A stretch of 64,000 nt of DNA from Pseudomonas khavaziana (lineage in GTDB: Bacteria > Pseudomonadota > Gammaproteobacteria > Pseudomonadales > Pseudomonadaceae), in contig NZ_JAHSTT010000001.1 of assembly GCF_019145205.1 (NCBI RefSeq), positions 62,001 to 126,000 of the forward strand, read 5' to 3'. This document shows, piece after piece, positions 29,095-38,511 of the stretch. Each line of letters begins with the position of its first letter. Position 1 is the stretch's first letter. Under the pieces are notes generated by a model. The model saw only the letters and a list, made by a program, of their open reading frames with translations, was not told where the DNA came from and made no database searches. The position numbers and the translations under genes are program-made.

Positions 29095-30463
29095 TACCCG
29101 TATCGAACGCGACAGCATGGGCGAGTTGAAGGTCCCCGCAGAGGCTTTGTATGGCGCCCAGACCCAGCGTGCGGTGAACAACTTTCCCATCAGCCATCAA
29201 CGCATGCCGGCGCAATTCATTCGTGCGCTGATTCTGGCCAAGACCGCCGCGGCCAAGGTCAACGTCGATCTCAAGCAAATCAGCGAAGGGCAGGGCAAGG
29301 CCATTGTCGATGCCGCCCAAGGCTTGTTGGAAGGCGACTACATGCAGCACTTCCCGGTGGATATCTTCCAGACCGGTTCCGGCACCAGCTCCAATATGAA
29401 CGCCAATGAAGTGATTGCCACCCTTGCCAGCCGGTTGCTCGGCGAGACGGTCAACCCGAATGACCATGTCAACTGCGGCCAGAGCAGCAACGACATCATC
29501 CCCACCACCATTCACGTCAGTGCTGCGTTGGTCCTGCATGAACAAACGCTGCCGGCCCTGCTGCACCTGGTGCAGGTGATCGAGCAAAAGGCCGAAGAGG
29601 TTCACCCGTTCATCAAGACCGGCCGTACACATCTCATGGACGCCATGCCAGTACGCATGAGCCAGGTGCTCAATGGCTGGGCGCAGCAGCTCAAGGCCAA
29701 TATCGGTCACTTGCAGGACCTGCTTCCAGCCTTGCAAGCACTGGCCCAGGGCGGCACCGCCGTGGGTACCGGGATCAACGCGCACCCCGAGTTTGCCGGG
29801 CGTTTCAGCCAGCAACTGAGCCGCTTGACCGGGGTGAAGTTCACTCCAGGAACAAACCTGTTTGCGCTGATCGGCTCCCAGGACACTGCTGTCGCTGTCT
29901 CCGGCCAGTTGAAAGCCACGGCCGTCTCGCTGATGAAGATCGCCAACGACCTGCGCTGGATGAACTCGGGCCCACTCGCCGGCCTCGGTGAAATTGAACT
30001 GGAAGGCTTGCAGCCGGGCTCGTCGATCATGCCGGGCAAAGTCAACCCGGTGATACCGGAGGCCACAGCGATGGTAGCCGCCCAGGTCATCGGCAATGAC
30101 ACGGTGATCACCGTGGCCGGTCAATCGGGCAACTTCGAGCTGAACGTGATGCTGCCGATCATCGCCCAGAACCTGCTCAGCAGCCTTGAATTGCTCGCCA
30201 ATTCCAGCCGTTTACTGGCGGACAAGGCCATTGCCAGTTTCAAGGTCAACGAGGCCAAGCTCAAGGAGGCGCTGTCGCGCAATCCTATTCTGGTCACTGC
30301 GCTCAACCCGATCATTGGTTACCAAAAAGCCGCTGAAATCGCCAAGAAGGCTTATCAGCAAGGCCGCCCGGTGATCGATGTCGCCCTCGAATACACCGAC
30401 CTGCCGCGTAGCCAACTGGAGGTCCTGCTGGACCCGGAAAAGCTCACGGCCGGCGGCGTGTAA
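29087..30463 (+). CDS. fumC: Class II fumarate hydratase FumC
   Basis: FumC is the iron-independent fumarase of the TCA cycle, a 458-residue soluble tetramer. Signature regions are all present: GSGTSSNMNANEVIA, HVNCGQSSND, KTGRTHLMDAMPVRMSQ with the catalytic His, and the class II signature GSSIMPGKVNPV, whose flexible loop carries the catalytic Ser. Being free of the oxygen-labile [4Fe-4S] cluster of class I enzymes, it suits an iron-limitation operon. The start overlaps the end of fagA; orfX follows after 26 bases. Confidence 0.97.
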   Translation: MSNTRIERDSMGELKVPAEALYGAQTQRAVNNFPISHQRMPAQFIRALILAKTAAAKVNVDLKQISEGQGKAIVDAAQGLLEGDYMQHFPVDIFQTGSGTSSNMNANEVIATLASRLLGETVNPNDHVNCGQSSNDIIPTTIHVSAALVLHEQTLPALLHLVQVIEQKAEEVHPFIKTGRTHLMDAMPVRMSQVLNGWAQQLKANIGHLQDLLPALQALAQGGTAVGTGINAHPEFAGRFSQQLSRLTGVKFTPGTNLFALIGSQDTAVAVSGQLKATAVSLMKIANDLRWMNSGPLAGLGEIELEGLQPGSSIMPGKVNPVIPEATAMVAAQVIGNDTVITVAGQSGNFELNVMLPIIAQNLLSSLELLANSSRLLADKAIASFKVNEAKLKEALSRNPILVTALNPIIGYQKAAEIAKKAYQQGRPVIDVALEYTDLPRSQLEVLLDPEKLTAGGV

Positions 30464-30489
30464 TCAACGACCTGCTTTGGAGGCTCACC

Positions 30490-30918
30490 ATGGAGCACTG
30501 GAAACGCACGATCGAACGGGCCAATCGCTGTTTTATGGCGGGTGAGCTGGTTGACGCCCGCGAGGCCTATCTGCAAGCCCTGGCCCTGGCCCAAGTGTTG
30601 TTCGAGCGCTGGGCGGATGCCGACGAAGCAGTGGCGGCTTGCGTCATTTCCCATCACAACCTGGCGGACCTGCATCTGCGCCTGAACCAGCCTGAGGAAA
30701 GCGCAGAGTACCTCTGCGCCATTCACCAGCGCCTGTTGCAGACCATGCAGGACCCGCGCCTCAGCCCGCAATTGCGCGAGGCGGCGTTGCGCCAGAGCAG
30801 CAAGACTTATGTCGAGCTGCTGAACTTCATCAGCGATCACGGCGAATACCCGCGCACGCATCGCTTGTTGGGCGTTGCTGCGCCGCAATCGACTATGTCT
30901 CACTATGGAGCACATTGA
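30490..30918 (+). CDS. OrfX of the fumC-sodA operon, TPR-like helical protein of unknown function
   Basis: A 142-residue protein between fumC and sodA, corresponding by position to orfX of P. aeruginosa. It is entirely helical with tetratricopeptide-like spacing ([75 protein letters not shown]), so protein-protein contact is more likely than catalysis. No signal or membrane segment. The ribosome site is GGAGG (30479-30483). Only one base separates its stop from the sodA start, which argues for coupling. Function is not known to me. Confidence 0.75.
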   Translation: MEHWKRTIERANRCFMAGELVDAREAYLQALALAQVLFERWADADEAVAACVISHHNLADLHLRLNQPEESAEYLCAIHQRLLQTMQDPRLSPQLREAALRQSSKTYVELLNFISDHGEYPRTHRLLGVAAPQSTMSHYGAH

Positions 30919-30919
30919 T

Positions 30920-31531
30920 ATGACTTACACCTTGCCGGCCCTGCCTTACGCCTACGATGCCCTCGAGCCGCATATCGACGCGCAAACCATGGAGATTCAC
31001 TACACCAAGCACCACCAGACCTATATCAACAACCTCAACGCTGCGGTCGAGGGCACTGAGTTCGCCGGTTGGCCGGTGGAAAAACTGGTGTCCAGCGTTC
31101 ATCAATTGCCGGAAACGCTGCGGGCCGCCGTGATCAATCAAGGCGGCGGGCATGCCAACCATTCACTGTTCTGGGCCGTCATGTCGCCCACCGGCGGCGG
31201 TAAGCCAGAGGGTGCGCTCGGTCATGCTATCGACGAACAACTGGGCGGCTATGATCGTTTCAAGGAAGCCTTTACCAAGGCTGCCTTGACCCGCTTCGGC
31301 AGTGGCTGGGCCTGGCTCAGCGTCACCCCGCAAAAAAAACTGGTGGTGGAAAGCAGCGGCAACCAGGACAGCCCACTGATGGCTGGCAATACGCCGATCC
31401 TGGGCCTGGACGTGTGGGAGCACGCTTACTACCTGCGCTACCAGAACCGTCGCCCGGAATACATCAATGCCTTCTACAGTGTTATCAACTGGCCCGAAGT
31501 CGCCGCCCGCTACCAGGCTGCCTTGGCCTGA
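30920..31531 (+). CDS. sodA: Superoxide dismutase, manganese type
   Basis: A 203-residue Fe/Mn-family SOD. Metal ligands are visible: His27 in [13 protein letters not shown], His in [13 protein letters not shown] (about residue 80), and Asp and His in [10 protein letters not shown] (about residues 164 and 168). [10 protein letters not shown] and [10 protein letters not shown] are of the Mn-type pattern, which fits expression under iron starvation when the Fe enzyme cannot be loaded. It is the last gene of the Fur-box operon, and a ZIP-type transporter follows 32 bases on. ATG 30920 gives the canonical [20 protein letters not shown]. Confidence 0.96.
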   Translation: MTYTLPALPYAYDALEPHIDAQTMEIHYTKHHQTYINNLNAAVEGTEFAGWPVEKLVSSVHQLPETLRAAVINQGGGHANHSLFWAVMSPTGGGKPEGALGHAIDEQLGGYDRFKEAFTKAALTRFGSGWAWLSVTPQKKLVVESSGNQDSPLMAGNTPILGLDVWEHAYYLRYQNRRPEYINAFYSVINWPEVAARYQAALA

Positions 31532-31563
31532 TACTCACCCTATAACAAGATCTAAGGCCGACT

Positions 31564-32457
31564 ATGGGCACTGAAACACTGGCGATCAGTAGCGTGCGAA
31601 TGTTTCGTTATGCGTTTGGCTCGCTGTTGCTATTGGCTGGTACCGCGTTGCTGGTGGCCCATGGGCTGGCCTGGCTGAACCTGGAGCCCCGCATCCTGCG
31701 CGCTTTGCAGGGAGGCGCGATTTGCGCGCTCGGCACGGCGTTGGGCGCGGTCCCAGTGCTGGTGATTCGGCGCATGCCGATAGCGCTGAGCGATACTCTG
31801 CTGGGGTTCGGTGCTGGTGTGATGCTGGCGGCGACCGCTTTTTCCCTTGTCGTGCCGGGTATTGCCGCGGCTGAGAGTCTGGGGCTTTCGCCTTGGGAGG
31901 CGGGTGGGCTGATCAGCTTCGGCATTATGCTGGGGGCTTTCGGTCTGTACCTGGTCGATCGCAAGGTCTCCGGTGCCAGCCCGGAAATGCTGGTGGGCAC
32001 ACCGGATAAACCGGTGATCCCGCCGCGTATCTGGCTATTTGTGTTTGCCATCATTGCTCACAATATTCCAGAGGGTATGGCTGTGGGTGTCTCGGCGGGT
32101 GGTGGCATGCCGGATGCCGATAGTCTGGCCATGGGCATTGCCTTGCAGGACGTACCGGAGGGCCTGGTGATTGCGCTGGTGCTCGCTGGAGCGGGGATGT
32201 CGCGGGTCAAAGCTTTTTTGATTGGCGCCGCATCAGGTTTGGTTGAGCCGGTATTTGCGGTGCTTTGCGCCTGGCTGGTGAGCCTGGCCGAGGTGTTATT
32301 GCCCTTGGGCCTGGCGCTGGCCGCCGGTGCGATGCTCTTGGTGGTGACCCACGAAGTGATACCCGAATCGCGCCGAAATGGTCACGAAAAGCTCGCCAGC
32401 CTCGGGCTGTGCATCGGGTTCTGCCTGATGATGGTGATGGATACGGCGTTGGGCTGA
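31564..32457 (+). CDS. ZIP-family divalent metal transporter
   Basis: A 297-residue inner-membrane protein of the ZIP family with about eight helices. It has both metal-binding motifs of the paired central helices, AHNIPEGMAVGVSAGG and LQDVPEGLVIALVLAGAG, and THEVIPESRRNGHEK near the end. The first HN-PEG site is standard for ZIPs. Its position directly after the Mn-superoxide dismutase gene suggests manganese supply for SodA; this is inference from context, and zinc is possible. It ends 21 bases from the convergent npr gene. Confidence 0.87.
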   Translation: MGTETLAISSVRMFRYAFGSLLLLAGTALLVAHGLAWLNLEPRILRALQGGAICALGTALGAVPVLVIRRMPIALSDTLLGFGAGVMLAATAFSLVVPGIAAAESLGLSPWEAGGLISFGIMLGAFGLYLVDRKVSGASPEMLVGTPDKPVIPPRIWLFVFAIIAHNIPEGMAVGVSAGGGMPDADSLAMGIALQDVPEGLVIALVLAGAGMSRVKAFLIGAASGLVEPVFAVLCAWLVSLAEVLLPLGLALAAGAMLLVVTHEVIPESRRNGHEKLASLGLCIGFCLMMVMDTALG

Positions 32458-32478
32458 AGCCTGCCCCTGTATCGGCGA

Positions 32479-32751
32479 CTACTCACCTTCATCGAATTTG
32501 TTATTGATCAGCTCAACCAAAGCGTCCATCGCTTCCTGCTCCTGCTCGCCTTCGGTCTTCAGGTGAATCTTGGTGCCCTTGCCGGCCGCCAGCATCATCA
32601 TCGCCATGATGCTCTTGCCATCGACCATGGATTCCGGCGTACGACCAGCGCGGATCTGACAAGGGTACTTCCCGGCCACGCCGACGAATTTGGCTGAGGC
32701 CCGGGCGTGCAGGCCTAACTTGTTGATGATTTCAATTTCCCGAGCCGGCAT
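32479..32751 (-). CDS. ptsO: Nitrogen-related HPr-like phosphocarrier NPr
   Basis: A 90-residue HPr-fold protein of the nitrogen PTS. It passes phosphate from EI-Ntr (ptsP, not in the window) to EIIA-Ntr. The active-site His is in INKLGLHARASAKFV (His16), and the second-site region is MVDGKSIMAMMMLAAGKGTKIHLKTEGEQEQEAMDALVELI. It is the last gene of rpoN-hpf-ptsN-rapZ-npr, 16 bases after rapZ. Confidence 0.95.
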   Translation of the reverse strand: MPAREIEIINKLGLHARASAKFVGVAGKYPCQIRAGRTPESMVDGKSIMAMMMLAAGKGTKIHLKTEGEQEQEAMDALVELINNKFDEGE

Positions 32752-32767
32752 CGCAGTGGTGTTCCTT

Positions 32768-33625
32768 TCAGCTAAGGTCGCGGTGGCGGACCTGGACGTT
32801 CTTGAGGGTTTGTTGCAATACCTGGCCCAGCCGTTCGGTCAGATAGACGGAGCGGTGGTGGCCGCCGGTGCAACCAATGGCAATGGTGACGTAGGCGCGA
32901 TTGCTCGCGGCGAAGCGTGGCAACCATTTGAGCAGGTAGCTGGAGATATCCTGGAACATCTCTTCCACATCCGGTTGCGCAGCCAGGTAGTCTGCCACAG
33001 GCTGGTCCAGCCCGGACTGATCGCGCAACTCTGGCTTCCAATAGGGGTTGGGCAGGCAGCGCACATCGAACACCAGGTCGGCATCCACCGGCATGCCACG
33101 TTTGAAGCCGAATGATTCGACCAGGAATGCAGTGCCGGGCTCGGGCTGGTTCAGCAGGCGCAGCTTGATCGCATCGCGCAACTGATACAGATTCAGGTTG
33201 GTGGTGTTGATCTTGAGGTCGGCCAGATCAATGATCGGCCCGAGCAGCTTGGTCTCGTCCTCGATGGCTTCAGCCAGGGAGCGGTTGGCGCTGCTGAGTG
33301 GGTGGCGGCGACGAGTTTCTGAGAAGCGTTTGAGCAATGTTTCTTCGTCGGCATCCAGGTACAGCACATCGCAATGAATATGCTTGGCGCGCACCTCTTC
33401 CAGCAGTTCCGGGAACCGCGAGAGGTGGCTGGGCAGGTTGCGGGCATCGATAGACACGGCGACCAGAGGTTGCGCCAATTCAGTATGGATCAGTGCGCGT
33501 TCTGCCAGCTCCGGCAGCAGGCCGGCGGGCAAATTGTCGATGCAATAGAAACCGTTGTCCTCAAGGACATTGAGGGCGGTGCTTTTACCTGAGCCGGAAC
33601 GGCCGCTGACGATGATCAAACGCAT
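32768..33625 (-). CDS. rapZ: RNase adapter protein RapZ
   Basis: A 285-residue P-loop protein. In E. coli, RapZ guides RNase E to the small RNA GlmZ and senses glucosamine-6-phosphate. The Walker A motif [26 protein letters not shown] is at the N-terminus, and Walker B-like [24 protein letters not shown] follows. The C-terminal RNA-binding domain has the conserved [17 protein letters not shown]. It starts 2 bases after the ptsN stop. Whether a GlmZ-like target exists in Pseudomonas is not shown here. Confidence 0.96.
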   Translation of the reverse strand: MRLIIVSGRSGSGKSTALNVLEDNGFYCIDNLPAGLLPELAERALIHTELAQPLVAVSIDARNLPSHLSRFPELLEEVRAKHIHCDVLYLDADEETLLKRFSETRRRHPLSSANRSLAEAIEDETKLLGPIIDLADLKINTTNLNLYQLRDAIKLRLLNQPEPGTAFLVESFGFKRGMPVDADLVFDVRCLPNPYWKPELRDQSGLDQPVADYLAAQPDVEEMFQDISSYLLKWLPRFAASNRAYVTIAIGCTGGHHRSVYLTERLGQVLQQTLKNVQVRHRDLS

Positions 33626-33627
33626 GA

Positions 33628-34092
33628 TTACTGCCCGTTTTGTTCATCCAAGACGACCTGATAGAGCGCCTCATTGCTGCTGGCACTGCGCAGTTTGTCA
33701 CGTACTTCCTTGCGGTCGAGCATGCTGGCGATCTGCCGGAGCAGCTCCAGGTGCGCATCGGTGGCAGCTTCCGGGACCAGCAGCACGAACAGCAGGTCGA
33801 CCGGGGCGCCATCGATGGCGTCGAAATCGATGGGTTTTTCCAAATGCAGCAGCGCACTGACAGGCGTGTCGCAGCCTTTAAGGCGGCAATGGGGAATCGC
33901 AATGCCGTTGCCAAAACCTGTCGAACCGAGTTTTTCACGGGCAATCAGGGCCTCGAAGACATCTTGCATCTCCAGTTCAGGCACTTGGCTACTGATCAGG
34001 TTGGCAATTTGCTCGAGGGCTTTCTTCTTGCTGCCGCCCGGCGCGTTCACAAGGGAACGGCCGGGGGTCAGGATGGTTTCAAGTCGGATCAT
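33628..34092 (-). CDS. ptsN: Nitrogen-regulatory EIIA protein PtsN
   Basis: EIIA-Ntr, 154 residues, is the terminal phosphoacceptor of the nitrogen PTS. It regulates processes such as potassium transport and polyhydroxyalkanoate storage by protein contact. The phosphorylated His is in [15 protein letters not shown] (His68 region), and the PTS EIIA type 2 core is [26 protein letters not shown]. It lies 10 bases after hpf and 2 bases before rapZ in the rpoN cluster. Confidence 0.96.
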   Translation of the reverse strand: MIRLETILTPGRSLVNAPGGSKKKALEQIANLISSQVPELEMQDVFEALIAREKLGSTGFGNGIAIPHCRLKGCDTPVSALLHLEKPIDFDAIDGAPVDLLFVLLVPEAATDAHLELLRQIASMLDRKEVRDKLRSASSNEALYQVVLDEQNGQ

Positions 34093-34102
34093 GGGGGGAG
34101 AG

Positions 34103-34408
34103 TTAACGACCTGTACCTTGCATCAGGTGCAGATTCTTTTCCTTATGCTTTATGAGTTGGCGGTCGAGCTTGTCGTAGAGCGAGTCAATCGCCGCGTACA
34201 TGTCTTCATGTTCTGCATTGGCAACGAGCTTCGCATTCGGTACGTGGAGGGTGGCCTCGATTTTCTGCTTGAGCTTATCGACCTCCATGATGACCTGCAC
34301 GTTGGTGATCTTGTCAAAATGCCCCGCAAGCTTGTTCAGCTTGCTCTCGGTGTACTCACGCAGGGGCTTGGTGACTTCCAGTTGGTGTCCACTGATGTTG
34401 ACTTGCAT
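34103..34408 (-). CDS. hpf: Ribosome hibernation promoting factor (short HPF)
   Basis: A 101-residue short-form HPF (YhbH) that binds the 30S decoding region and helps form 100S dimers in stationary phase. It reads MQVNISGHQLEVTKPLREYTESKLNKLAGHFDKITNVQVIMEVDKLKQKIEATLHVP... and has the conserved EDMYAAIDSLYDKLDRQLIKHKEK. It lacks the C-terminal dimerisation domain of long HPF. ATG 34408 with GGAGAAGCTGT just upstream is chosen over a longer frame that overlaps the rpoN end. Confidence 0.96.
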   Translation of the reverse strand: MQVNISGHQLEVTKPLREYTESKLNKLAGHFDKITNVQVIMEVDKLKQKIEATLHVPNAKLVANAEHEDMYAAIDSLYDKLDRQLIKHKEKNLHLMQGTGR

Positions 34409-34482
34409 ACAGCTTCTCCTTCGTTGCCAGTGCATAAAGCGGCAGGCAAAACGCCTGCCACTGGAACGCTGTGGCCTGCCCG

Positions 34483-35976
34483 TCACATCAAACGCTTACG
34501 CTCGCTGGAAGGCGCGATCCCAAGGGACTCGCGGTACTTGGCGACGGTTCGACGGGCGACCTGAATGCCTTGTGCCTCCAGTAAACCAGCGATCTTGCTG
34601 TCACTCAACGGCTTTTTCTGATTTTCCGCGGCAACCAGTTTTTTGATGATCGCGCGGATCGCCGTGGAGGAGCATTCACCGCCCTCGGAGGTGCTGACGT
34701 GGCTGGAGAAAAAGTATTTCAGCTCATAAATACCCCGTGGGGTATGCATGAATTTCTGCGTGGTCACCCGGGAAATCGTCGATTCATGCATGCCGACCGC
34801 TTCGGCGATATCGTGCAGGACAAGAGGCTTCATGGCTTCGTCGCCGTATTCCAGGAAACCGCGTTGGTGCTCGACGATCTGGGTCGCGACCTTCATCAAG
34901 GTTTCGTTGCGGCTTTGCAGGCTCTTGATGAACCAGCGCGCTTCCTGCAACTGGTTGCGCATGAAGGTATTGTCGGCGCTGGTATCTGCGCGGCGCACAA
35001 AACCGGCGTATTGCGGGTTGACCCGCAGACGGGGTACCGATTCCTGGTTCAGTTCGACCAGCCAGCGTTCGTTGTCCTTGCGCACGATCACGTCAGGGAC
35101 AACATATTCAGCCTCGCTGGATTCGATCTGCGAGCCGGGGCGCGGGTTGAGGCTCTGCACCAGCTCGATGACCTGGCGCAACTCGTCTTCCTTGAGCTTC
35201 ATGCGGCGCATCAGCTGGCTGTAGTCGCGACTGCCCAGCAGATCGATGTAGTCCGACACCAGGCGTTTGGCTTCGGCCAGCCAAGGCGTTTTGGCCGGCA
35301 GTTGGCGCAGTTGCAGCAGCAGGCACTCGCTGAGAGTGCGGGCGCCTATGCCTGCGGGCTCGAATTGCTGGATGCGATGCAAGACGGCTTCGATTTCGTC
35401 CAGCTCGATGTCCAGCTCCGGGTCAAAGGCCTCTAGGATTTCGTCGAGGGTTTCGTCCAGGTAGCCCTGGTTGTTGATGCAGTCAATCAGGGTGACCGCG
35501 ATCAGGCGATCGGTGTCGGACATCGGTGCCAGGTTGAGCTGCCACAGCAGGTGGCTCTGCAGGCTCTCGCCGACAGAGGTGCGGGTGGTGAAGTCCCACT
35601 CGTCATCATCATTGCTCGGCAGGCTGCTGGCGCTGGTCTGGTACACGTCCTCCCATGCAGTATCCACGGGAAGCTCGTTGGGAATGCGTTCGTTCCATTC
35701 GCCGTCCTCGAGGTTATCCACCGTAGGGGCGGTTTCCTGATAGGAAGGTTCCTGCACATCGGGGTTGGGTTTTTGCTCGATGTTATCGGCCAGCGGGTCG
35801 GCATTGTCGAAGTCGTCGCCTTCTTCCTGGCGTTCGAGCATCGGATTGGACTCCAGGGCCTCCTGGATTTCCTGTTGCAGGTCCAGGGTCGACAATTGGA
35901 GCAGGCGGATGGCCTGTTGCAGCTGCGGTGTCATCGTCAGCTGCTGGCCCATTCTCAGGACTAGCGATGGTTTCAT
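34483..35976 (-). CDS. rpoN: RNA polymerase sigma-54 factor RpoN
   Basis: RpoN directs RNA polymerase to -24/-12 promoters and needs AAA+ activators; it governs nitrogen assimilation, motility and carbon use. The 497-residue protein has the Gln-rich region I ([44 protein letters not shown]), an acidic region II, the core-binding and HTH regions ([23 protein letters not shown]), and the RpoN box [14 protein letters not shown] near the C-terminus. The 184-base gap up to lptB suggests it has its own promoter. Confidence 0.98.
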   Translation of the reverse strand: MKPSLVLRMGQQLTMTPQLQQAIRLLQLSTLDLQQEIQEALESNPMLERQEEGDDFDNADPLADNIEQKPNPDVQEPSYQETAPTVDNLEDGEWNERIPNELPVDTAWEDVYQTSASSLPSNDDDEWDFTTRTSVGESLQSHLLWQLNLAPMSDTDRLIAVTLIDCINNQGYLDETLDEILEAFDPELDIELDEIEAVLHRIQQFEPAGIGARTLSECLLLQLRQLPAKTPWLAEAKRLVSDYIDLLGSRDYSQLMRRMKLKEDELRQVIELVQSLNPRPGSQIESSEAEYVVPDVIVRKDNERWLVELNQESVPRLRVNPQYAGFVRRADTSADNTFMRNQLQEARWFIKSLQSRNETLMKVATQIVEHQRGFLEYGDEAMKPLVLHDIAEAVGMHESTISRVTTQKFMHTPRGIYELKYFFSSHVSTSEGGECSSTAIRAIIKKLVAAENQKKPLSDSKIAGLLEAQGIQVARRTVAKYRESLGIAPSSERKRLM

Positions 35977-36160
35977 GGCAGGGGCTTAACACCTTATTCG
36001 CCGGCGCAATGCGCCATCCACGACAGGGCGCGTGAGCGCCAAACATAAGCAAATTATATGCCTGATCTCGGGGCCTTTGCCTAGAGCGCGGTAACAATAA
36101 AAAAACTAAGGTTTCTATTGACTCCTGCGCGCTCCCGGGAAAGGCGCGAAACCACTGCGC

Positions 36161-36886
36161 CTACAGGCGGAACTCGTGACCCAGATACACTTCCTTGACC
36201 AGCTCGTTGGCCAGGATAGTCTCGGCATCGCCTTCGGCAATCAGCTGGCCATCGTTGACGATATAGGCAGTTTCGCAAATATCGAGGGTTTCACGGACGT
36301 TGTGGTCGGTGATCAGTACACCAATTCCCTTGGCCTTGAGGTGGTGGATGATCTGCTTGATATCGCCCACCGAGATCGGGTCGACACCGGCAAACGGTTC
36401 ATCCAGCAGGATGAACTTCGGTGCGGTCGCCAGGGCGCGGGCGATTTCTACGCGGCGACGCTCGCCACCGGACAGGCTCATGCCGAGGTTGTCGCGAATG
36501 TGGTTGATGTGGAATTCCTGCAGCAGGCTTTCCAGCTCTTTGCGGCGGCCATCGCGATCGAGTTCCTTGCGGGTCTCCAGGATCGCCATGATGTTGTCGG
36601 CCACCGACAGTTTACGGAAGATCGACGCTTCTTGCGGAAGATAGCCGATACCTGCCCGCGCACGACCATGCATTGGCTGGTGGCTGACATCCAGATCGTC
36701 TATCAATACCCGACCCTGGTCGGCTTGGACCAGCCCGACGATCATATAGAAGCAGGTAGTCTTGCCGGCACCGTTGGGGCCGAGCAAGCCGACGATCTGG
36801 CCGCTGTCGATCGACAGGCTGACGTCACGTACAACCTGGCGGCTTTTATAGGCCTTGGCCAGGTGCTGGGCTTTCAGGGTCGCCAT
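36161..36886 (-). CDS. lptB: LPS export ABC transporter ATPase LptB
   Basis: LptB is the cytoplasmic ATPase of LptB2FGC, which extracts lipopolysaccharide from the inner membrane. The 241-residue protein has Walker [21 protein letters not shown], the Q-loop and [12 protein letters not shown], signature [15 protein letters not shown], Walker [14 protein letters not shown] and the switch His in [12 protein letters not shown]. Its start codon shares one base with the lptA stop (TAATG). lptF/lptG are not in the window. Confidence 0.98.
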   Translation of the reverse strand: MATLKAQHLAKAYKSRQVVRDVSLSIDSGQIVGLLGPNGAGKTTCFYMIVGLVQADQGRVLIDDLDVSHQPMHGRARAGIGYLPQEASIFRKLSVADNIMAILETRKELDRDGRRKELESLLQEFHINHIRDNLGMSLSGGERRRVEIARALATAPKFILLDEPFAGVDPISVGDIKQIIHHLKAKGIGVLITDHNVRETLDICETAYIVNDGQLIAEGDAETILANELVKEVYLGHEFRL

Positions 36887-37419
36887 TACTCGGCCTTCTT
36901 CTTCGGCTGGATAACCATGTCGATACGCGGACGAGGTGCGGTGACCTTGTTGCCATTGGCGCGACCGGCCTGGGCGACCTGGGTCTGGGTGTTGTAGACG
37001 ATTTTCTCGCCTTCGGTCGAGTTGCCGTCGGCGCTCAGCACCTTGGCCTGGTCGATCAATACAATGCGATTTTGCTGGGCATGGTATTGAATGGTCTTGC
37101 CGTAGCCCTTCATCGGGCCTGGATCTTGTGCCTTCTGCTTCTGTTCGAAGTAAGCGAGGTTGCCCACTGAGGTCACGACATCGATATCGCCGGCCTGGGT
37201 ACGCGTCAGGGTCACCGTATTACCGGTGATCTTCATCGAGCCCTGGGTGATGATCACGCCGCCGGTGTAGGTGGCAACACCTTGTTTGTCATCCAGCTGA
37301 GCATCGTCAGCCGAGATGTGGATCGGTTGCTGGCTATCGTTCGGCAGAGCCCAGGCGCTCACGCTTCCCAGTGCTGCGCCCAGACCGAGCAAAATAGGGA
37401 GGGTTTTAACGAGCCTCAT
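36886..37419 (-). CDS. lptA: LPS transport periplasmic protein LptA (LptH)
   Basis: LptA (called LptH in P. aeruginosa) forms the periplasmic beta-jellyroll bridge that carries LPS from LptC to the outer membrane. The 177-residue protein has a cleavable signal peptide ([24 protein letters not shown]) and then the OstA fold: [44 protein letters not shown]... A basic, Pro-rich tail ends it ([21 protein letters not shown]). It overlaps lptC by 14 bases and lptB by one. Confidence 0.96.
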   Translation of the reverse strand: MRLVKTLPILLGLGAALGSVSAWALPNDSQQPIHISADDAQLDDKQGVATYTGGVIITQGSMKITGNTVTLTRTQAGDIDVVTSVGNLAYFEQKQKAQDPGPMKGYGKTIQYHAQQNRIVLIDQAKVLSADGNSTEGEKIVYNTQTQVAQAGRANGNKVTAPRPRIDMVIQPKKKAE

Positions 37420-37978
37420 ACTGTCCTCTTACGTTCGATAGCAGGTGTATCCTGCTTTCTTTCAAATACGCTTTCATTCCCTTGCCAGTCGATACACCGC
37501 CAGCGCCGTCGATTCTAACGTCTTGCTCGGTCTGCGCATATTGCTTCTGTGGGAATACCGTCATGCGACTGCTGGTAATGATGGTGTCGCGGTTCTGCGC
37601 GTCTGTACGTGCGACGCGCACCGAGTCGATCAGTTCAACTTCGGTGCCGTCCGGGTTGACCTCGCCACGTTTGCTGGTGACGTGCCATGGAAATTCGGTG
37701 CCGCGATACAGGTTCAGGTCCGGATTGGTCAGCAGGCTGACTTCCGAGGCCTTCAAGTGCTCGACCTTGTCCGACGTCATTTCATATTGCACCTTCCCAT
37801 CGGGCAGATACTGGATGCTGTAGGCGTTCGTGGCGTAATAGTCGATAACGCCTTCGTCAACCTGCGCAACAGGCTTGTCGAGAAAGCGCCCCGGGCTGAT
37901 ATTCCAGTAGCCCACCGCCAGGAGCAGCGCGGCGATGACCCCGAATAACAGGAAGTTGCGGATCTTTTTACTCAGCAT
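37406..37978 (-). CDS. lptC: LPS export protein LptC
   Basis: A 190-residue bitopic protein. One N-terminal membrane helix (IRNFLLFGVIAALLLAVGYWNI) anchors a periplasmic beta-jellyroll (DYYATNAYSIQYLPDGKVQYEMTSDKVEHLKASEVSLLTNPDLNLYRG...). LptC binds the LptB2FG complex and hands LPS to LptA. It starts 8 bases after the kdsC stop and overlaps lptA. Confidence 0.95.
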   Translation of the reverse strand: MLSKKIRNFLLFGVIAALLLAVGYWNISPGRFLDKPVAQVDEGVIDYYATNAYSIQYLPDGKVQYEMTSDKVEHLKASEVSLLTNPDLNLYRGTEFPWHVTSKRGEVNPDGTEVELIDSVRVARTDAQNRDTIITSSRMTVFPQKQYAQTEQDVRIDGAGGVSTGKGMKAYLKESRIHLLSNVRGQYEAR

Positions 37979-37986
37979 ATAACGCT

Positions 37987-38511
37987 CTATAGGTAGGCGG
38001 CGTGGGCCGCTTCAAGACTGCCCTGGGCACGCAGGATCAACTCGCAGAACTCGCGGGCGGCACCCTCGCCGCCACGGGCGGTGGTGATGCCATGGGCGTG
38101 TTCGCGTACAAACGCCGCGGCATTCGCGACGGCCATGCCCAGGCCCACCCGTCGAATCACCGGCAGGTCGGGCAGGTCGTCACCCAAATAGGCGACCTGT
38201 TCATAGCTTAGGTTGAGTTGGCCAAGAAGCTCGTCCAGCACCACCAGTTTATCCTCACGGCCCTGATACAGGTGAGCAATCCCCAGGTTTTGTGCGCGGC
38301 GTTCCACAACCGGTGTCTTTCGACCACTGATAATCGCCGTTTGCACACCGGCCGCCATGAGCATCTTGATGCCCTGGCCATCGAGGGTGTTGAACGTCTT
38401 GAATTCGCTGCCATCTTCGAGGAAGTACAGGCGGCCATCAGTCAGCACGCCGTCAACGTCGAAAATCGCCAGCTTGATGTTTTTACCGCGTTGCAACAGG
38501 TCGCCGTTCAT
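37987..38511 (-). CDS. kdsC: 3-deoxy-D-manno-octulosonate 8-phosphate phosphatase
   Basis: KdsC dephosphorylates Kdo-8-P to Kdo, the inner-core sugar of LPS. The 174-residue HAD-superfamily C0 enzyme has the nucleophile motif LAIFDVDGVLTDGRLYF, TAIISGRKTPVVERRA and the Mg-binding VAYLGDDLPDLPVIRRVGLGMAVANA. The start codon directly abuts the kdsD stop (TAG-ATG), which indicates tight coupling of the two Kdo steps. Confidence 0.97.
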   Translation of the reverse strand: MNGDLLQRGKNIKLAIFDVDGVLTDGRLYFLEDGSEFKTFNTLDGQGIKMLMAAGVQTAIISGRKTPVVERRAQNLGIAHLYQGREDKLVVLDELLGQLNLSYEQVAYLGDDLPDLPVIRRVGLGMAVANAAAFVREHAHGITTARGGEGAAREFCELILRAQGSLEAAHAAYL

